From assembly GCF_034930985.1 (NCBI RefSeq), contig NZ_JAYGIM010000008.1, forward strand, positions 186,001 to 250,000: 64,000 bases of DNA, read 5' to 3'. The position numbers and the translations under genes are program-made. This document shows positions 9,297 through 18,633 of the stretch, piece by piece. Under the pieces are notes generated by a model. That model did not search any database, was not told where the DNA came from, and was given only the letters and a program-made list of their open reading frames with translations. The first letter of the stretch is position 1, and each line of letters starts with the position of its first letter. This DNA is from Arcicella lustrica (lineage in GTDB: Bacteria; Bacteroidota; Bacteroidia; Cytophagales; Spirosomataceae).

Positions 9297-10457
9297 CTAG
9301 TTTGTAGTAGTTGTTGCTACTTTAGGAGCTGCATTAAAATTTGCGTGTAAGCTCAATCTAAGTGTTTGTGCTAAAGCGTTTCCACTTGAAACTGGAATTA
9401 AGTATGCAAAATCCAAACCGAATTTTTTCTCTAATTTCACTCCAAAACCTGCTGTAAAATACTTACGTCCACCTTTACTAGCATCTTCAAAGAAATAGCC
9501 ACCTCTTAAAGCAAATAAATCATTGTATAAATATTCTGCTCCTAAAGAAAGATTGATTTCTTTTAATTCTTCGCTAAAGCCATCTGGAGCATCTCCAAAT
9601 GAACCTAAAATTCCACCAATGGCTGTAGAAGGTTGTTCTAATTTACCATTCACTACTTTCGGAGTAGGTACCATTAATTTATTGATATCAGCCGTTAAAG
9701 TTAATTTATTGTGCTGATCAATTGTATTGATTGCAGCAAAACCAGCTTTCAAATTCGTTGGAATAAAGTTTGATTCGTTCAAACCATAAGAAACACGACC
9801 AGAAATGTTTTGAATCATTACACCCCAATTGTAGTTCCAAGGTTTATCTCTTTTTGAAGTATGGAATAAACCAATATCAGCACCAACAGTTGATTCAGTC
9901 TGAACCTGAACTGTACCTGCTGCTCCTGATGTAAGTGGCGATAATGCAGAATTAATATATTTTACATTTACTCCTAGTCCTAACTTCTCAGAAAGTTTAC
10001 GAGAATAAGAAAGGGAAACTGAATATTCTTTAGAATTGAAACTTCCTAAAGATTCTCCGAATTTATTAGTAGCTTGAAATTCTCCTTGATCAAAATAATG
10101 AACTGATAGGCCAATCGCTTGATTCGTTTGAATTTTTTTGTAGAAACTAGCGTTCAAAAGTCCCATATCATTCACTAACTGGCGTAACCACGGAGTATAA
10201 GATACTGAAACAGCCATATCTTTACCAGAAAAAGGGATTTTTCCTGGATTCCAGAAAATGCTGTTAGCATCGCCATCTCCAGGCGAAAGCGCTACACCCG
10301 CATCACCCATTGCAGCTGAACGAGCATCTGGAGTAATTATTAAAGATTGGATAACTGGTGATGGTGTACGAGTAGTTTGAGCAAAGACGTTCACAGCGGG
10401 CACTGTTAATCCAAACAACAGAGACACTCTTAGAGCGCTGGTAATTTTTTTAATCAT
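9297..10457 (-). CDS. porV: Type IX secretion system outer-membrane protein PorV
   Basis: PorV (LptO) is an FadL-like outer-membrane barrel that shuttles cargo from the type IX translocon to the PorU sortase. The 386-residue protein has a signal peptide ending in VFAQ. Right after it is the family's conserved start of the mature protein: LIITPDARSAAMGDAGVA, SPGDGDANSIFWNPGK. The rest shows alternating beta strands ending in an aromatic-rich terminal region. It sits 94 bp downstream of porU on the same strand, the usual porU-porV pairing in gliding Bacteroidota. Confidence 0.93.
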   Translation of the reverse strand: MIKKITSALRVSLLFGLTVPAVNVFAQTTRTPSPVIQSLIITPDARSAAMGDAGVALSPGDGDANSIFWNPGKIPFSGKDMAVSVSYTPWLRQLVNDMGLLNASFYKKIQTNQAIGLSVHYFDQGEFQATNKFGESLGSFNSKEYSVSLSYSRKLSEKLGLGVNVKYINSALSPLTSGAAGTVQVQTESTVGADIGLFHTSKRDKPWNYNWGVMIQNISGRVSYGLNESNFIPTNLKAGFAAINTIDQHNKLTLTADINKLMVPTPKVVNGKLEQPSTAIGGILGSFGDAPDGFSEELKEINLSLGAEYLYNDLFALRGGYFFEDASKGGRKYFTAGFGVKLEKKFGLDFAYLIPVSSGNALAQTLRLSLHANFNAAPKVATTTTN

Positions 10458-10551
10458 TGTCTTTAAGGTTAAAGTTTCTTGGAACGAGGCATATCAAAAG
10501 TAGTCAATAAACCTTTTTTTACAAAATTTATCCAAATATTCTTTGCTGGAA

Positions 10552-13500
10552 TTATTTAAGCAAAATAATCTTGCCACTTCCATTGGCTTGATAGCCAGTT
10601 GTTAGTGACTTTACAAAAATACGATAAAAGTAATTACCAGTTACATTTGAGACAGAATCTTCTACAATATTCCATGAAATTTTATTAAATGGTGAGCTTA
10701 CTCGGTAAGCATTCTCGTCTATTTGTTTTATTAAATGCCCAAAAGTATCAAAAATTTCGACAATTATATTCAAATCATCTCCTTCTTGGTTATGCTCAAA
10801 ACTGAAAGTAGCTTTTTCTTTTGCTGGATTCGGAAAACTAAATACATTTTTTAAGCGATTTTGGCTTTCTGAATTGACACTGAATCGTAACGAAGCTTCG
10901 TTTGAATTATTATTTGTATCCCAAACTTTTAATTTTAATTGATGTTCGCCAGCCGTCAAACCCTTGATTTGATATTTTACTTGTCCACTTTTGTAATCAT
11001 CTTTTGTTGCGATAAAATACTGATTTACAGCAATATTCAAAGTATCATCAATCGTTAAAAGCACCTCATGCCCTAAACCTTCACTGGCAATATTAATACC
11101 GCTCTCATCTGAAATATTGGCAATAAAAATAGGATTATCATTCGTAGCCCCTCCATCCACAAAGGTATTATCATTGAGGAAGAGATTTAATTGAGGCGGA
11201 ACATTATCAAGTACTAGGCTATTACCAGCACCACCAATCAAAGGGCTCAAAGCACCTAGTGCATCTGTTAAACCATCGTTCGTTTGCGCATAAATGTAAA
11301 TTTTACCTTCTCCCAATTGATAATTAATATCTTTAGGAATCATAAAAGTGCTAGTAAAGCTTCCATTCAGAACACTGACTTCTCCTTTAAATAAAATATT
11401 TGTAAAATCTTGATAATTGAACTTCGCTCCTTTATTTCCTTTGGTTAAAATACTCTTTTCTTTATCATAAACGGTAATAACTGTCTTTCCGGTAAAGTTA
11501 TTTATTTTTGTTTCACTCGCCAATTGCCTAATTTCTCCTTCAATGGTTACTTTACTTTGTGCCTTTATGGTATCAGCTTTCGCAGTTTCTTTTCCATTTA
11601 CTTTCAATACCACAGCTTCATATTGTGGGTAAGCCAGTTTCATGGATGGGTCGCCAAGTAGAGAAAAATTTCTATTTAATATGCCTTGAAAACTATTGTT
11701 TTTCGTATAAATCATGACATCTCCCAAACGTGGCATTTCACCATTTTTAGCAGTAAAGACTGATTCATAAAAAGCTTGATTAATAAAAAAATTGGTGTTT
11801 TGGTAAACAGGTCTTGTCGTTGTTAATAATGCGATTGCTCCGCCATTTGGATTAAGAATTGATAACTCAGCCCCTGAAATTTGATTAGGGTCATCAAAGC
11901 GACCAAACTGACAAGTAGCTGTGAGCATCAAAGGCATATTATTAAAATTTGTCCACGATTCTACATCTTTCAATGTCAAAATTTGTTCGTCTGTCAGCCC
12001 TCCTTCTGCACCATGTCCATTATAGTTGATAATTAATGAACCTTGTTGGAAAGCTTGATTAAGCGCAGTATTAGCTGCTGGCGACCTTTGTCCTTCTGGT
12101 AAAGAAACAAGCGGGTAAGCATCTAAATAAATTTTATTGGTTTGATATGCTGGATAAAAAGAATTGACCATTGATGCAAATGCTTCAGCATCTTGTTGGT
12201 GAATATTTCCATCGCCATCATCAGCTACAAAAGCTACTTTGTTTCGCCATTGCCCAATTGTATTTTTATTCGTTCCATAATTGATTAGCTTGTCAACAAT
12301 TTGCTTGGCTTCTTCTACATTTTTCACGGGCAATCTCCCAATTCCGATTTCAAGACTATGATTTCCAGCTTGATTTTCAATCCATTCGCCTTCATTATCC
12401 TCTAAAAAACCAAAATAATCATCGGAAGAATAGCTAAAAATAGGATGCAAAGATTCTCTACTTTCATAAGTTGGAATCAAAATAGCTTTGGTTTCATCAT
12501 TAATGACATTCAGCCTTTTTTTATAATCATACGAAGCATCACCAAAAAGTAATAAGTACTTTATTTTACTAGGATTTCTTTGATAGAGGTTTCTCATAAA
12601 ATCTCTAATGGCAGAAATATCTTGTTTCCCTGAAGCATATTCATTATAAATTTCTTCTGGTGAAACCACCAATACCGATAACTTATCATGCTGACGTCTA
12701 AAATCCGCAAGTCTTTCTACTTGATTTGTTAAAAGTTTAGACGCAACAATTACCAAATCAGGTACTTCAACATTGTGTAAATTTTGATTATTAATCTTTT
12801 GAGAAGAAACTGGATTCAGGAATTCTGTTGTATTAAAAATAATATATTCTTTAACAATCTGACTACTTGCTCCAAAATTAAGCGTTTGGCTTTGCTGTAA
12901 AAAAGCCTGACTAAATGGTTGTAAAGGATTGGTAATATCCCAAATTTTAAAAGTGGTAGATGGTTTTTCTATCACATAATTTACAGAAGGATGATTTAAA
13001 CTTTCTAAAGACCGAAAAATAGTTTGTTGGTTATATAATTTTAAAGTTCGTTGAGATTGTACTCCTAAAAAATTCAAATATCCACTTCCAAAAGTAAGCG
13101 TCTTTTTATCGTAAGTTAGTCCGATTTTTAAGTCATTGACATTCGTAAAGTTACTCCCATTTATGATGAAACTTTTACTAGCAATTGCCCCTTTATAATC
13201 ATATCGGTCTGAACCAATGGCTGAAATTGCCAATCTTCCTAGGTTTTGTTCATTTGCTCTTAATACAAAATCTGTTTGTCCGTAAGCAACAGCAACCGCA
13301 GAACAAGTAATATTTACAGAAGAATTAGCCGTAATTCCAGGAAGATTAAAAGTAAATATTTGTTCGTTCGTTCCTGAAAATTCTTCTCCAAACCATTCTC
13401 TTCCAGAACCTGCAAAAGGTGCTTGAGCTAATATATTTTTCTGGTCTATTTCATGAAAAACGTAATCATCGAATGTATAAATATTTTTGGTGGCTCCAAT

Positions 13501-13968
13501 AGAAGGCTGTTCTTTTATTCGTAAACCCTTGGTTTCAGAGAGTCTCAGAAAATAAAAAGTAGTATCTGAATAAATATTGAATTGATGCTTGTAAGAATTG
13601 GTAGAGGAATTATAAATTGTTTTATGCGGACTTTGTCCATAGAAAAGAATATAATCTTGGGCATCAAATTTCCCATCTGCTTCTCCTTCGATATAAATAC
13701 TATTTTCTGTTAAATCAACAGGACGATTTTCAGCATTACTTTGAGGCAACATTCCACCACCATTTCCAAAAAGTTGAAGATTCTGAGGATTAATTGTTGC
13801 TAAATCAAAGCCATTTTTTTGTAGAAATGTAGCGTCTAGTCGATAAATGCCATTACTGTTGACACCAATTTTTAGCCAATTTCCTTTAGCCAATACAGCA
13901 TTATTCTGTGCGTAGCTGTTGAAAGAAATAATAAAAAGTAGAAGATTATATAGAAATGATTTTTTCAA
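10552..13968 (-). CDS. porU: Type IX secretion system sortase PorU
   Basis: PorU is a gingipain-like cysteine protease at the cell surface that removes the C-terminal signal domain of type IX cargo and attaches the cargo to the surface. The 1138-residue protein has a signal peptide (hydrophobic core ending SFNSYAQ) and beta-rich N-terminal regions. The C25 peptidase domain lies at about residues 400-780, with the catalytic histidine in NYNGHGAEGGL and the cysteine in LTATCQFGRFDD. A C-terminal domain of the type IX signal kind follows (NVFSFPNPAKEKATFSF to the end). It is immediately upstream of porV. Confidence 0.94.
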   Translation of the reverse strand: MKKSFLYNLLLFIISFNSYAQNNAVLAKGNWLKIGVNSNGIYRLDATFLQKNGFDLATINPQNLQLFGNGGGMLPQSNAENRPVDLTENSIYIEGEADGKFDAQDYILFYGQSPHKTIYNSSTNSYKHQFNIYSDTTFYFLRLSETKGLRIKEQPSIGATKNIYTFDDYVFHEIDQKNILAQAPFAGSGREWFGEEFSGTNEQIFTFNLPGITANSSVNITCSAVAVAYGQTDFVLRANEQNLGRLAISAIGSDRYDYKGAIASKSFIINGSNFTNVNDLKIGLTYDKKTLTFGSGYLNFLGVQSQRTLKLYNQQTIFRSLESLNHPSVNYVIEKPSTTFKIWDITNPLQPFSQAFLQQSQTLNFGASSQIVKEYIIFNTTEFLNPVSSQKINNQNLHNVEVPDLVIVASKLLTNQVERLADFRRQHDKLSVLVVSPEEIYNEYASGKQDISAIRDFMRNLYQRNPSKIKYLLLFGDASYDYKKRLNVINDETKAILIPTYESRESLHPIFSYSSDDYFGFLEDNEGEWIENQAGNHSLEIGIGRLPVKNVEEAKQIVDKLINYGTNKNTIGQWRNKVAFVADDGDGNIHQQDAEAFASMVNSFYPAYQTNKIYLDAYPLVSLPEGQRSPAANTALNQAFQQGSLIINYNGHGAEGGLTDEQILTLKDVESWTNFNNMPLMLTATCQFGRFDDPNQISGAELSILNPNGGAIALLTTTRPVYQNTNFFINQAFYESVFTAKNGEMPRLGDVMIYTKNNSFQGILNRNFSLLGDPSMKLAYPQYEAVVLKVNGKETAKADTIKAQSKVTIEGEIRQLASETKINNFTGKTVITVYDKEKSILTKGNKGAKFNYQDFTNILFKGEVSVLNGSFTSTFMIPKDINYQLGEGKIYIYAQTNDGLTDALGALSPLIGGAGNSLVLDNVPPQLNLFLNDNTFVDGGATNDNPIFIANISDESGINIASEGLGHEVLLTIDDTLNIAVNQYFIATKDDYKSGQVKYQIKGLTAGEHQLKLKVWDTNNNSNEASLRFSVNSESQNRLKNVFSFPNPAKEKATFSFEHNQEGDDLNIIVEIFDTFGHLIKQIDENAYRVSSPFNKISWNIVEDSVSNVTGNYFYRIFVKSLTTGYQANGSGKIILLK

Positions 13969-14013
13969 AATGCCAGGTCTTTTTAATTTTTAAACGTAAG
14001 CTTATTTCAAAAA

Positions 14014-14622
14014 TTATACTTTTTTCACCAAGGCAATTGCAGAAACTACATATCGTTTTCCATTTGCTTTGTCCGTACAAAGAAAACGGGTTCTACGCAA
14101 ATCACCTTTCTCGAAATACCTTCCATTCAATTCGAAGACTTCTCCTTTTTGTAAATTTGTCAATATCATCTTATCTCCTTCATCCGCTAATTTGTCAAAC
14201 TTTCTTAGCTCTCTCACCAAAGGAGAATAACTCTGCGTGGTAGCTGAAGGATTTTGCAAATATTCTTTTAAAGGAATCAGTATTTGAAGTGGCAAAGCCG
14301 ATTCATTCAATAATGGTAAAAATACATCTTTGAAATTCTTTTTCCATTCCTTTCCATGCGGGTTGGGCTTGTTGCCAAACTGCTTAAAGGTAACCAAGTG
14401 TGCTACTTCGTGAATATAAGTAACCAAAAATGCGTAAGGATTCAAATCGCCATTAACGGTAATTTTATGTCCTTTATCTCTTCTAAAGGAATAATCACCT
14501 AATTTAGATTGGCGAGTACGGGTAATTTTGAAGTTAAATTGATACGTTTCCCACAAGCTAAAGCAATAGTTTACGGCAGTACTAGGGAAGTATTTTTGAA
14601 AAACCTCTAAGTCTTTTTTCAT
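14014..14622 (-). CDS. SprT-like zinc metalloprotease domain protein
   Basis: The protein carries the zinc motif HEVAH (in TYIHEVAHLVTFKQFGN) of the SprT family. A longer frame begins with TTG at 14676, but the ATG at 14622 (MKKDLEVFQKYFP) is preferred because the terminator of the upstream gene overlaps the longer version. That gives 202 residues. SprT-like proteins resemble the protease domain of Spartan; bacterial roles are poorly defined. The C-terminal part, with RKFDKLADEGDKM and VFELNGRYFEKGDLRRTRF, looks like a separate small beta domain typical of the Bacteroidota group. Confidence 0.85.
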   Translation of the reverse strand: MKKDLEVFQKYFPSTAVNYCFSLWETYQFNFKITRTRQSKLGDYSFRRDKGHKITVNGDLNPYAFLVTYIHEVAHLVTFKQFGNKPNPHGKEWKKNFKDVFLPLLNESALPLQILIPLKEYLQNPSATTQSYSPLVRELRKFDKLADEGDKMILTNLQKGEVFELNGRYFEKGDLRRTRFLCTDKANGKRYVVSAIALVKKV

Positions 14623-14676
14623 GATGCTAATATACAAGAAAACTTTGTTGACATCTGAGTGAAAACTATTGGGCAA

Positions 14677-14703
14677 TAAAAAAGCCTTAACTAGGTTAAG
14701 GCT
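14677..14703 (-). terminator. Intrinsic terminator of the small lipoprotein gene
   Basis: On the minus strand AGCCTTAAC-CTA-GTTAAGGCT forms a 9-bp perfect stem followed by six Ts. It lies downstream of the small lipoprotein gene and immediately upstream of the SprT-like gene, isolating the two. Confidence 0.88.
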
Positions 14704-14729
14704 CTTTTCTTTCCATAAGGAAACTGTAA

Positions 14730-14903
14730 TTACTTAGCAGCAGCAGTATCAGCAGCAGCAGTATCAACTACAGCAGCAGTATCAACTACAGTAGTAGTAT
14801 CAACAGTTACTGAATCAGTTGTAGTAGTTTCAGCTTTCTTTTCTGAACAAGCAGCTAATGAAATCATACCAGCTACTAAAGCGAATGCAAAAAATTTCTT
14901 CAT
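14730..14903 (-). CDS. Small low-complexity lipoprotein
   Basis: The ATG at 14903 gives 57 residues; an upstream in-frame start at 14945 would place extra polar residues before the signal peptide and is not favoured. MKKFFAFALVAGMISLAAC is a lipoprotein signal with lipobox LAAC. The mature part is almost only T, V, D and A, in repeats of the VDTTTVVDTAAVVDTAAADTAA kind (shortened here: VDTTT, VVDTAA, ADTAA). Such Ala/Thr/Asp-rich tails are common in Bacteroidota mini-lipoproteins of unknown role. It has its own terminator. Confidence 0.75.
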   Translation of the reverse strand: MKKFFAFALVAGMISLAACSEKKAETTTTDSVTVDTTTVVDTAAVVDTAAADTAAAK

Positions 14904-15142
14904 TTCGTTGTGATTGGGGTTTGTTTGATACAAATTTATGTACAACTTTTATTCCATGCAAGGAATTGTAAATAAATTTTAAGTATTTCTTAATAATTGA
15001 TTAAAAATCTAGTTTTTACAGTGTTTTTTCGAAGAAAAATACAAATACAACCTTAAAAACTCTTTTATTTTAAGTTGTTTTTATAAATTTAAGAACAAGA
15101 CCGACGATGAAAATTAAAATAAAATATAAAAATAATACTATT

Positions 15143-15631
15143 TCATAAAATTGACCTCTTTAGTCTATCATAAAAACCTGTATCCTTAAAAGTAAAAGTT
15201 TTATGAAGTGTGTAATTAGACATAAAACTAAAACCATTCCCAATTAAATGGCAAGTCAATTGATTCACATTGATTACTTTCTTTGAAAAAGGAATCAAAT
15301 AATGAAAAATCTCGAAATAATGATTTGAAATTCTGTAGGAAAATGTTGCGAAAAACCATGTTACTCCACCCGAAAAAGTTGCAACGATAAGGTACTTTAC
15401 CATTTCACGGCGAGTCTGGCTTGTCTTGCGAGCATTAAAGGCAAATAGTTTAGTTAAGATAAAGCCTACAATCAAAGAAATAAAGTACGAAGGAGTAATA
15501 CTTGCTTCGTAACTAATGGTAAACCAAGATTGAAAAAGACTACTACAAACTAGTTGAATGATAACACCAGTACCAGCAACTAAAAAGTAAACAATTAAAT
15601 CCTTTTTGTTAAGTAATTTTGAATTTGACAA
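15143..15631 (-). CDS. GtrA-family membrane protein
   Basis: The 162-residue protein has four predicted membrane helices in the GtrA arrangement (about residues 12-32, 42-60, 78-98 and 125-145) and the family ending SFMSNYTLHKTFTF. GtrA proteins are linked to moving polyprenyl-phosphate-linked sugars across the inner membrane. Its start follows the nuoN stop by only 2 bp, so it is very probably cotranscribed with the complex I genes. No glycosyltransferase neighbour explains its substrate. Confidence 0.85.
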   Translation of the reverse strand: MSNSKLLNKKDLIVYFLVAGTGVIIQLVCSSLFQSWFTISYEASITPSYFISLIVGFILTKLFAFNARKTSQTRREMVKYLIVATFSGGVTWFFATFSYRISNHYFEIFHYLIPFSKKVINVNQLTCHLIGNGFSFMSNYTLHKTFTFKDTGFYDRLKRSIL

Positions 15632-15633
15632 GA

Positions 15634-17049
15634 TTAAAAGATATTTTTAACTAAATCAGGAGCAAGTCCTAATAAAATTGTTAGTGTCGTTGTAAGAATT
15701 AAGATGAATTTATACAGTGGTGAGAGCTCTATTTTTGCGACTTCTCCTTTTTTCATGTAAGCTGCAATGATTGGTTTAAAGTAATAATAAATACCAACTG
15801 TTGACATCAAAACGGCAATCACAAGAATCCATTTAAACAATGATGATGGATTTGAAAAAGCATCACTAAAGACAAAAAACTTTCCAAAGAAACCAGCTGT
15901 TAATGGAATTCCTGCAAGTGATAACATTGAAATTGTTAAAGAGAATGCTAATAGTGGATTGTTTTTAGCTAATCCGTTCAAAGCATCAAAACTTTCATCT
16001 GCTTTACCATTTTTAGCTTGTGCTTCCGATACTACCATCAATACTGCAAAAGCCGTAATTGTAGCAATAGCGTAAGCTAATGAATAGAATAAAAGCGAAG
16101 AATTCGTTTCTGGTCTTTTTGCTAAAACTGTAATCAACAAATATCCAGCATGAGAAATACTAGAGTAAGCTAACATTCTTTTGAAGCTTTGTTGATAAAC
16201 CGCAGTGATATTACCAATGATTAAAGTCGCACATACAATATACACTAATGGATTTCCCCATAAGCCATAAACGGTAGGGAAAGAAATTGACAAAATACGA
16301 TAAGTAGCCGCAACACCAGCCGTTTTCACGACAGTTGACATAAATGCAGTAAAGATACTTGGTGCTCCATCATAAACATCAGGCGTCCAGAAATGAAAAG
16401 GTGCTGCCGAAATTTTAAAGAGTAAACCAACCATTACCAGAATTACACCTGAATATAATAATGGGCCATAAGCACCGCCCATTTGTTCTTTAGCTTTCGC
16501 TACTCCTTGAGCAATCCCGTGAATATCAAAAGAGCCCGTTGCGCCATATACCAATGCTACTCCAAATAATAAAATCCCTGTAGCGAATGAACCCATTAAA
16601 AAGTATTTTAACGCTGCTTCGTTCGAACGTAAACTACGTTTATCTGAACCTGTAAGTACATACATAGAAACTGAAAGAATTTCTAAACCTACAAAAAGCA
16701 TAATCAGGTTCTCGAAAGTAACCATCATAATAGCTCCTACAGCAGAGAAAAGCAAAATGGCATAATATTCAGCAGGATGCGAATGTTCGTCGTCATCACC
16801 AAAGCTACGAGAGATAGCTACCACTAATAATGTTGATAGTAGAATAATCGTAACAAAATTGACAGAAAGATTATTGGTTTTTAGCATATTATTGAACCAA
16901 TAATATTCATGATTCCAGTCTGCAAAATTTAATCCAAGAGCAATAAGGATAAAAACTAGCGTAGCTGGTAACAAGATTTTACGGTTGTTCAAAAACCCTA
17001 AAAACAGATTAGAAATCCCGAAGAGTGATAATGCTATAATTGCGTTCAT
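15634..17049 (-). CDS. nuoN: NADH-quinone oxidoreductase subunit N
   Basis: NuoN is one of the three antiporter-like proton-pumping subunits in the membrane arm of complex I. The 471-residue protein has about 14 membrane helices and the conserved core lysine/glutamate helices of the family: MLFVGLEILSVSMYVLTG carries the glutamate, and the discontinuous helix region is in VYDGAPSIFTAFMSTVVKTAG. It is the third-to-fourth gene of a nuoK-L-M-N run, 70 bp after nuoM, with gtrA following at 2 bp. Confidence 0.94.
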   Translation of the reverse strand: MNAIIALSLFGISNLFLGFLNNRKILLPATLVFILIALGLNFADWNHEYYWFNNMLKTNNLSVNFVTIILLSTLLVVAISRSFGDDDEHSHPAEYYAILLFSAVGAIMMVTFENLIMLFVGLEILSVSMYVLTGSDKRSLRSNEAALKYFLMGSFATGILLFGVALVYGATGSFDIHGIAQGVAKAKEQMGGAYGPLLYSGVILVMVGLLFKISAAPFHFWTPDVYDGAPSIFTAFMSTVVKTAGVAATYRILSISFPTVYGLWGNPLVYIVCATLIIGNITAVYQQSFKRMLAYSSISHAGYLLITVLAKRPETNSSLLFYSLAYAIATITAFAVLMVVSEAQAKNGKADESFDALNGLAKNNPLLAFSLTISMLSLAGIPLTAGFFGKFFVFSDAFSNPSSLFKWILVIAVLMSTVGIYYYFKPIIAAYMKKGEVAKIELSPLYKFILILTTTLTILLGLAPDLVKNIF

Positions 17050-17119
17050 GTTTCAAATTTGAAAACTTGAGAAATTGCGTTTCTGAAAAGTAAAACTTTG
17101 CACAAACCCAACAATCAAA

Positions 17120-18571
17120 TTATTTGATGATTGATAATAATTGGCTAACAGCTGGTTCAGTTAATTTTAAGAAAATATTCGGAGCAATTCCCAAAGCAAT
17201 TACTAAAAACGAAAGTGGGAATAAAACAGCTTTTTCATTGAATGTTAAATCTGCAAATCCTTCTGTAATTTTAGAAGTAATCCCAAACATTGATTTCTGA
17301 ACCATTCTCAACATATAAACCGCACCCAAAATGATGGTTAATCCTGCTACTGCTCCTATCCAAGCATTGTATTCATATACTCCTTTCAATAACAAAAATT
17401 CACCCACAAAACCATTTGTAAGTGGTAAAGCTACCGAACCAAGCATTAGAATGATAAAGTAAACGGTAAGGTTTGGAGTAGTTTGTGTAATACCGCCTAA
17501 AAGAGATAATTCACGAGATTTTGCTCTTCTTTCAATAATTTCTACGACAAAGAATAAACCTACAACATTGATACCATGCGCCAACATTTGAATCAAAGAA
17601 CCTTGAATACCCTCTAAATTTCTTGAGAAAATACCTGCTGACATTAATCCAACGTGAGCAAACGATGAATAAGCAATTAATCGTTTCATGTCTTTTTGCT
17701 GAATAGCAATCACAGAACCGTAAATAATTCCTATTACAGATAGAAGTATCGCAATTCCGCCCCATTGATCTACACCAAGTGGCACAATTGGTAAAATAAA
17801 ACGAATCAAACCATAAACCCCCATTTTCAACATGATACCTGATAAAAGCATTGTTCCTGCTGTAGGTGCTTCCACATAAGTATCTGGTTGCCAAGTATGG
17901 AATGGGAAAAGTGGCATTTTAATGGCAAATGCAATAAAAAACGCCCCAAATAAGTAACTCTGAGTTGATAAATCTAAAGCATCTGCTGCTTGATAAATAG
18001 CATTAATATCAGCTGAATGTGTTCCTGGCGTCAATAAATACAAGTAAACCAAAGCCAACAACATAAACAAAGAACCGAATATGGTATAAACAAAGAACTT
18101 GAATGTTACTTTGATACGATTTTCGCCTCCCCAAATAGCCGCAATAAAATAAATTGGGATTAGGGCTGCTTCGAAGAAGAAGTAAAAAAGGAAAACGTCT
18201 TTTGCAGTAAATACACCTATTAATGCTGCTTGCATAAATAAGATGAGCGCATACAAATTTGAACTATTTTTATATTCCGCCCCAAAAGTAGAAAGAATGA
18301 TAAAAGGCACCATTAAAGTGGTAAGAAATACCAAAATCAAGCTGATACCATCAACTCCTACAGAAAATTTTATTCCAGCTGAATGAATCCAATCATAACT
18401 TACGCCAAATTGTGAAGTAGCGTCTGGCACAAATGACTTATACAAGTACGCTCCTAAAGCCAACTCAGCAAAAGCAAAGACCAAGGCAACAGTTTTAGCG
18501 GTTTCTCCCTTGATGACTAATGTAATTAGCCCTGCAATAATGGGAAGAAGAATGAGAGAAAGTGTTAGCAT
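17120..18571 (-). CDS. nuoM: NADH-quinone oxidoreductase subunit M
   Basis: NuoM is an antiporter-like proton-pumping subunit of complex I in the inner membrane. The 483-residue protein shows the family motifs FYFFFEAALIPIYFIAAIWGG (shown in part; it carries the glutamate helix), PFHTWQPDTYVEAPTAGTM and KDMKRLIAYSSFAHVGLM. The length and 14-helix pattern are typical. It lies between nuoL and nuoN with short gaps on the same strand. Confidence 0.95.
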   Translation of the reverse strand: MLTLSLILLPIIAGLITLVIKGETAKTVALVFAFAELALGAYLYKSFVPDATSQFGVSYDWIHSAGIKFSVGVDGISLILVFLTTLMVPFIILSTFGAEYKNSSNLYALILFMQAALIGVFTAKDVFLFYFFFEAALIPIYFIAAIWGGENRIKVTFKFFVYTIFGSLFMLLALVYLYLLTPGTHSADINAIYQAADALDLSTQSYLFGAFFIAFAIKMPLFPFHTWQPDTYVEAPTAGTMLLSGIMLKMGVYGLIRFILPIVPLGVDQWGGIAILLSVIGIIYGSVIAIQQKDMKRLIAYSSFAHVGLMSAGIFSRNLEGIQGSLIQMLAHGINVVGLFFVVEIIERRAKSRELSLLGGITQTTPNLTVYFIILMLGSVALPLTNGFVGEFLLLKGVYEYNAWIGAVAGLTIILGAVYMLRMVQKSMFGITSKITEGFADLTFNEKAVLFPLSFLVIALGIAPNIFLKLTEPAVSQLLSIIK

Positions 18572-18633
18572 ATTTTTTTATCAATCGGATTTGTAATGAG
18601 CAAATCTTTCAATGTATTTATATTGTCTTTAAT

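Noticed and set aside
14623..14676. Longer TTG-started version of the SprT-like protein
   Set aside because: The extension would begin at the foot of the upstream gene's terminator and adds unconserved residues; the ATG at 14622 is better.
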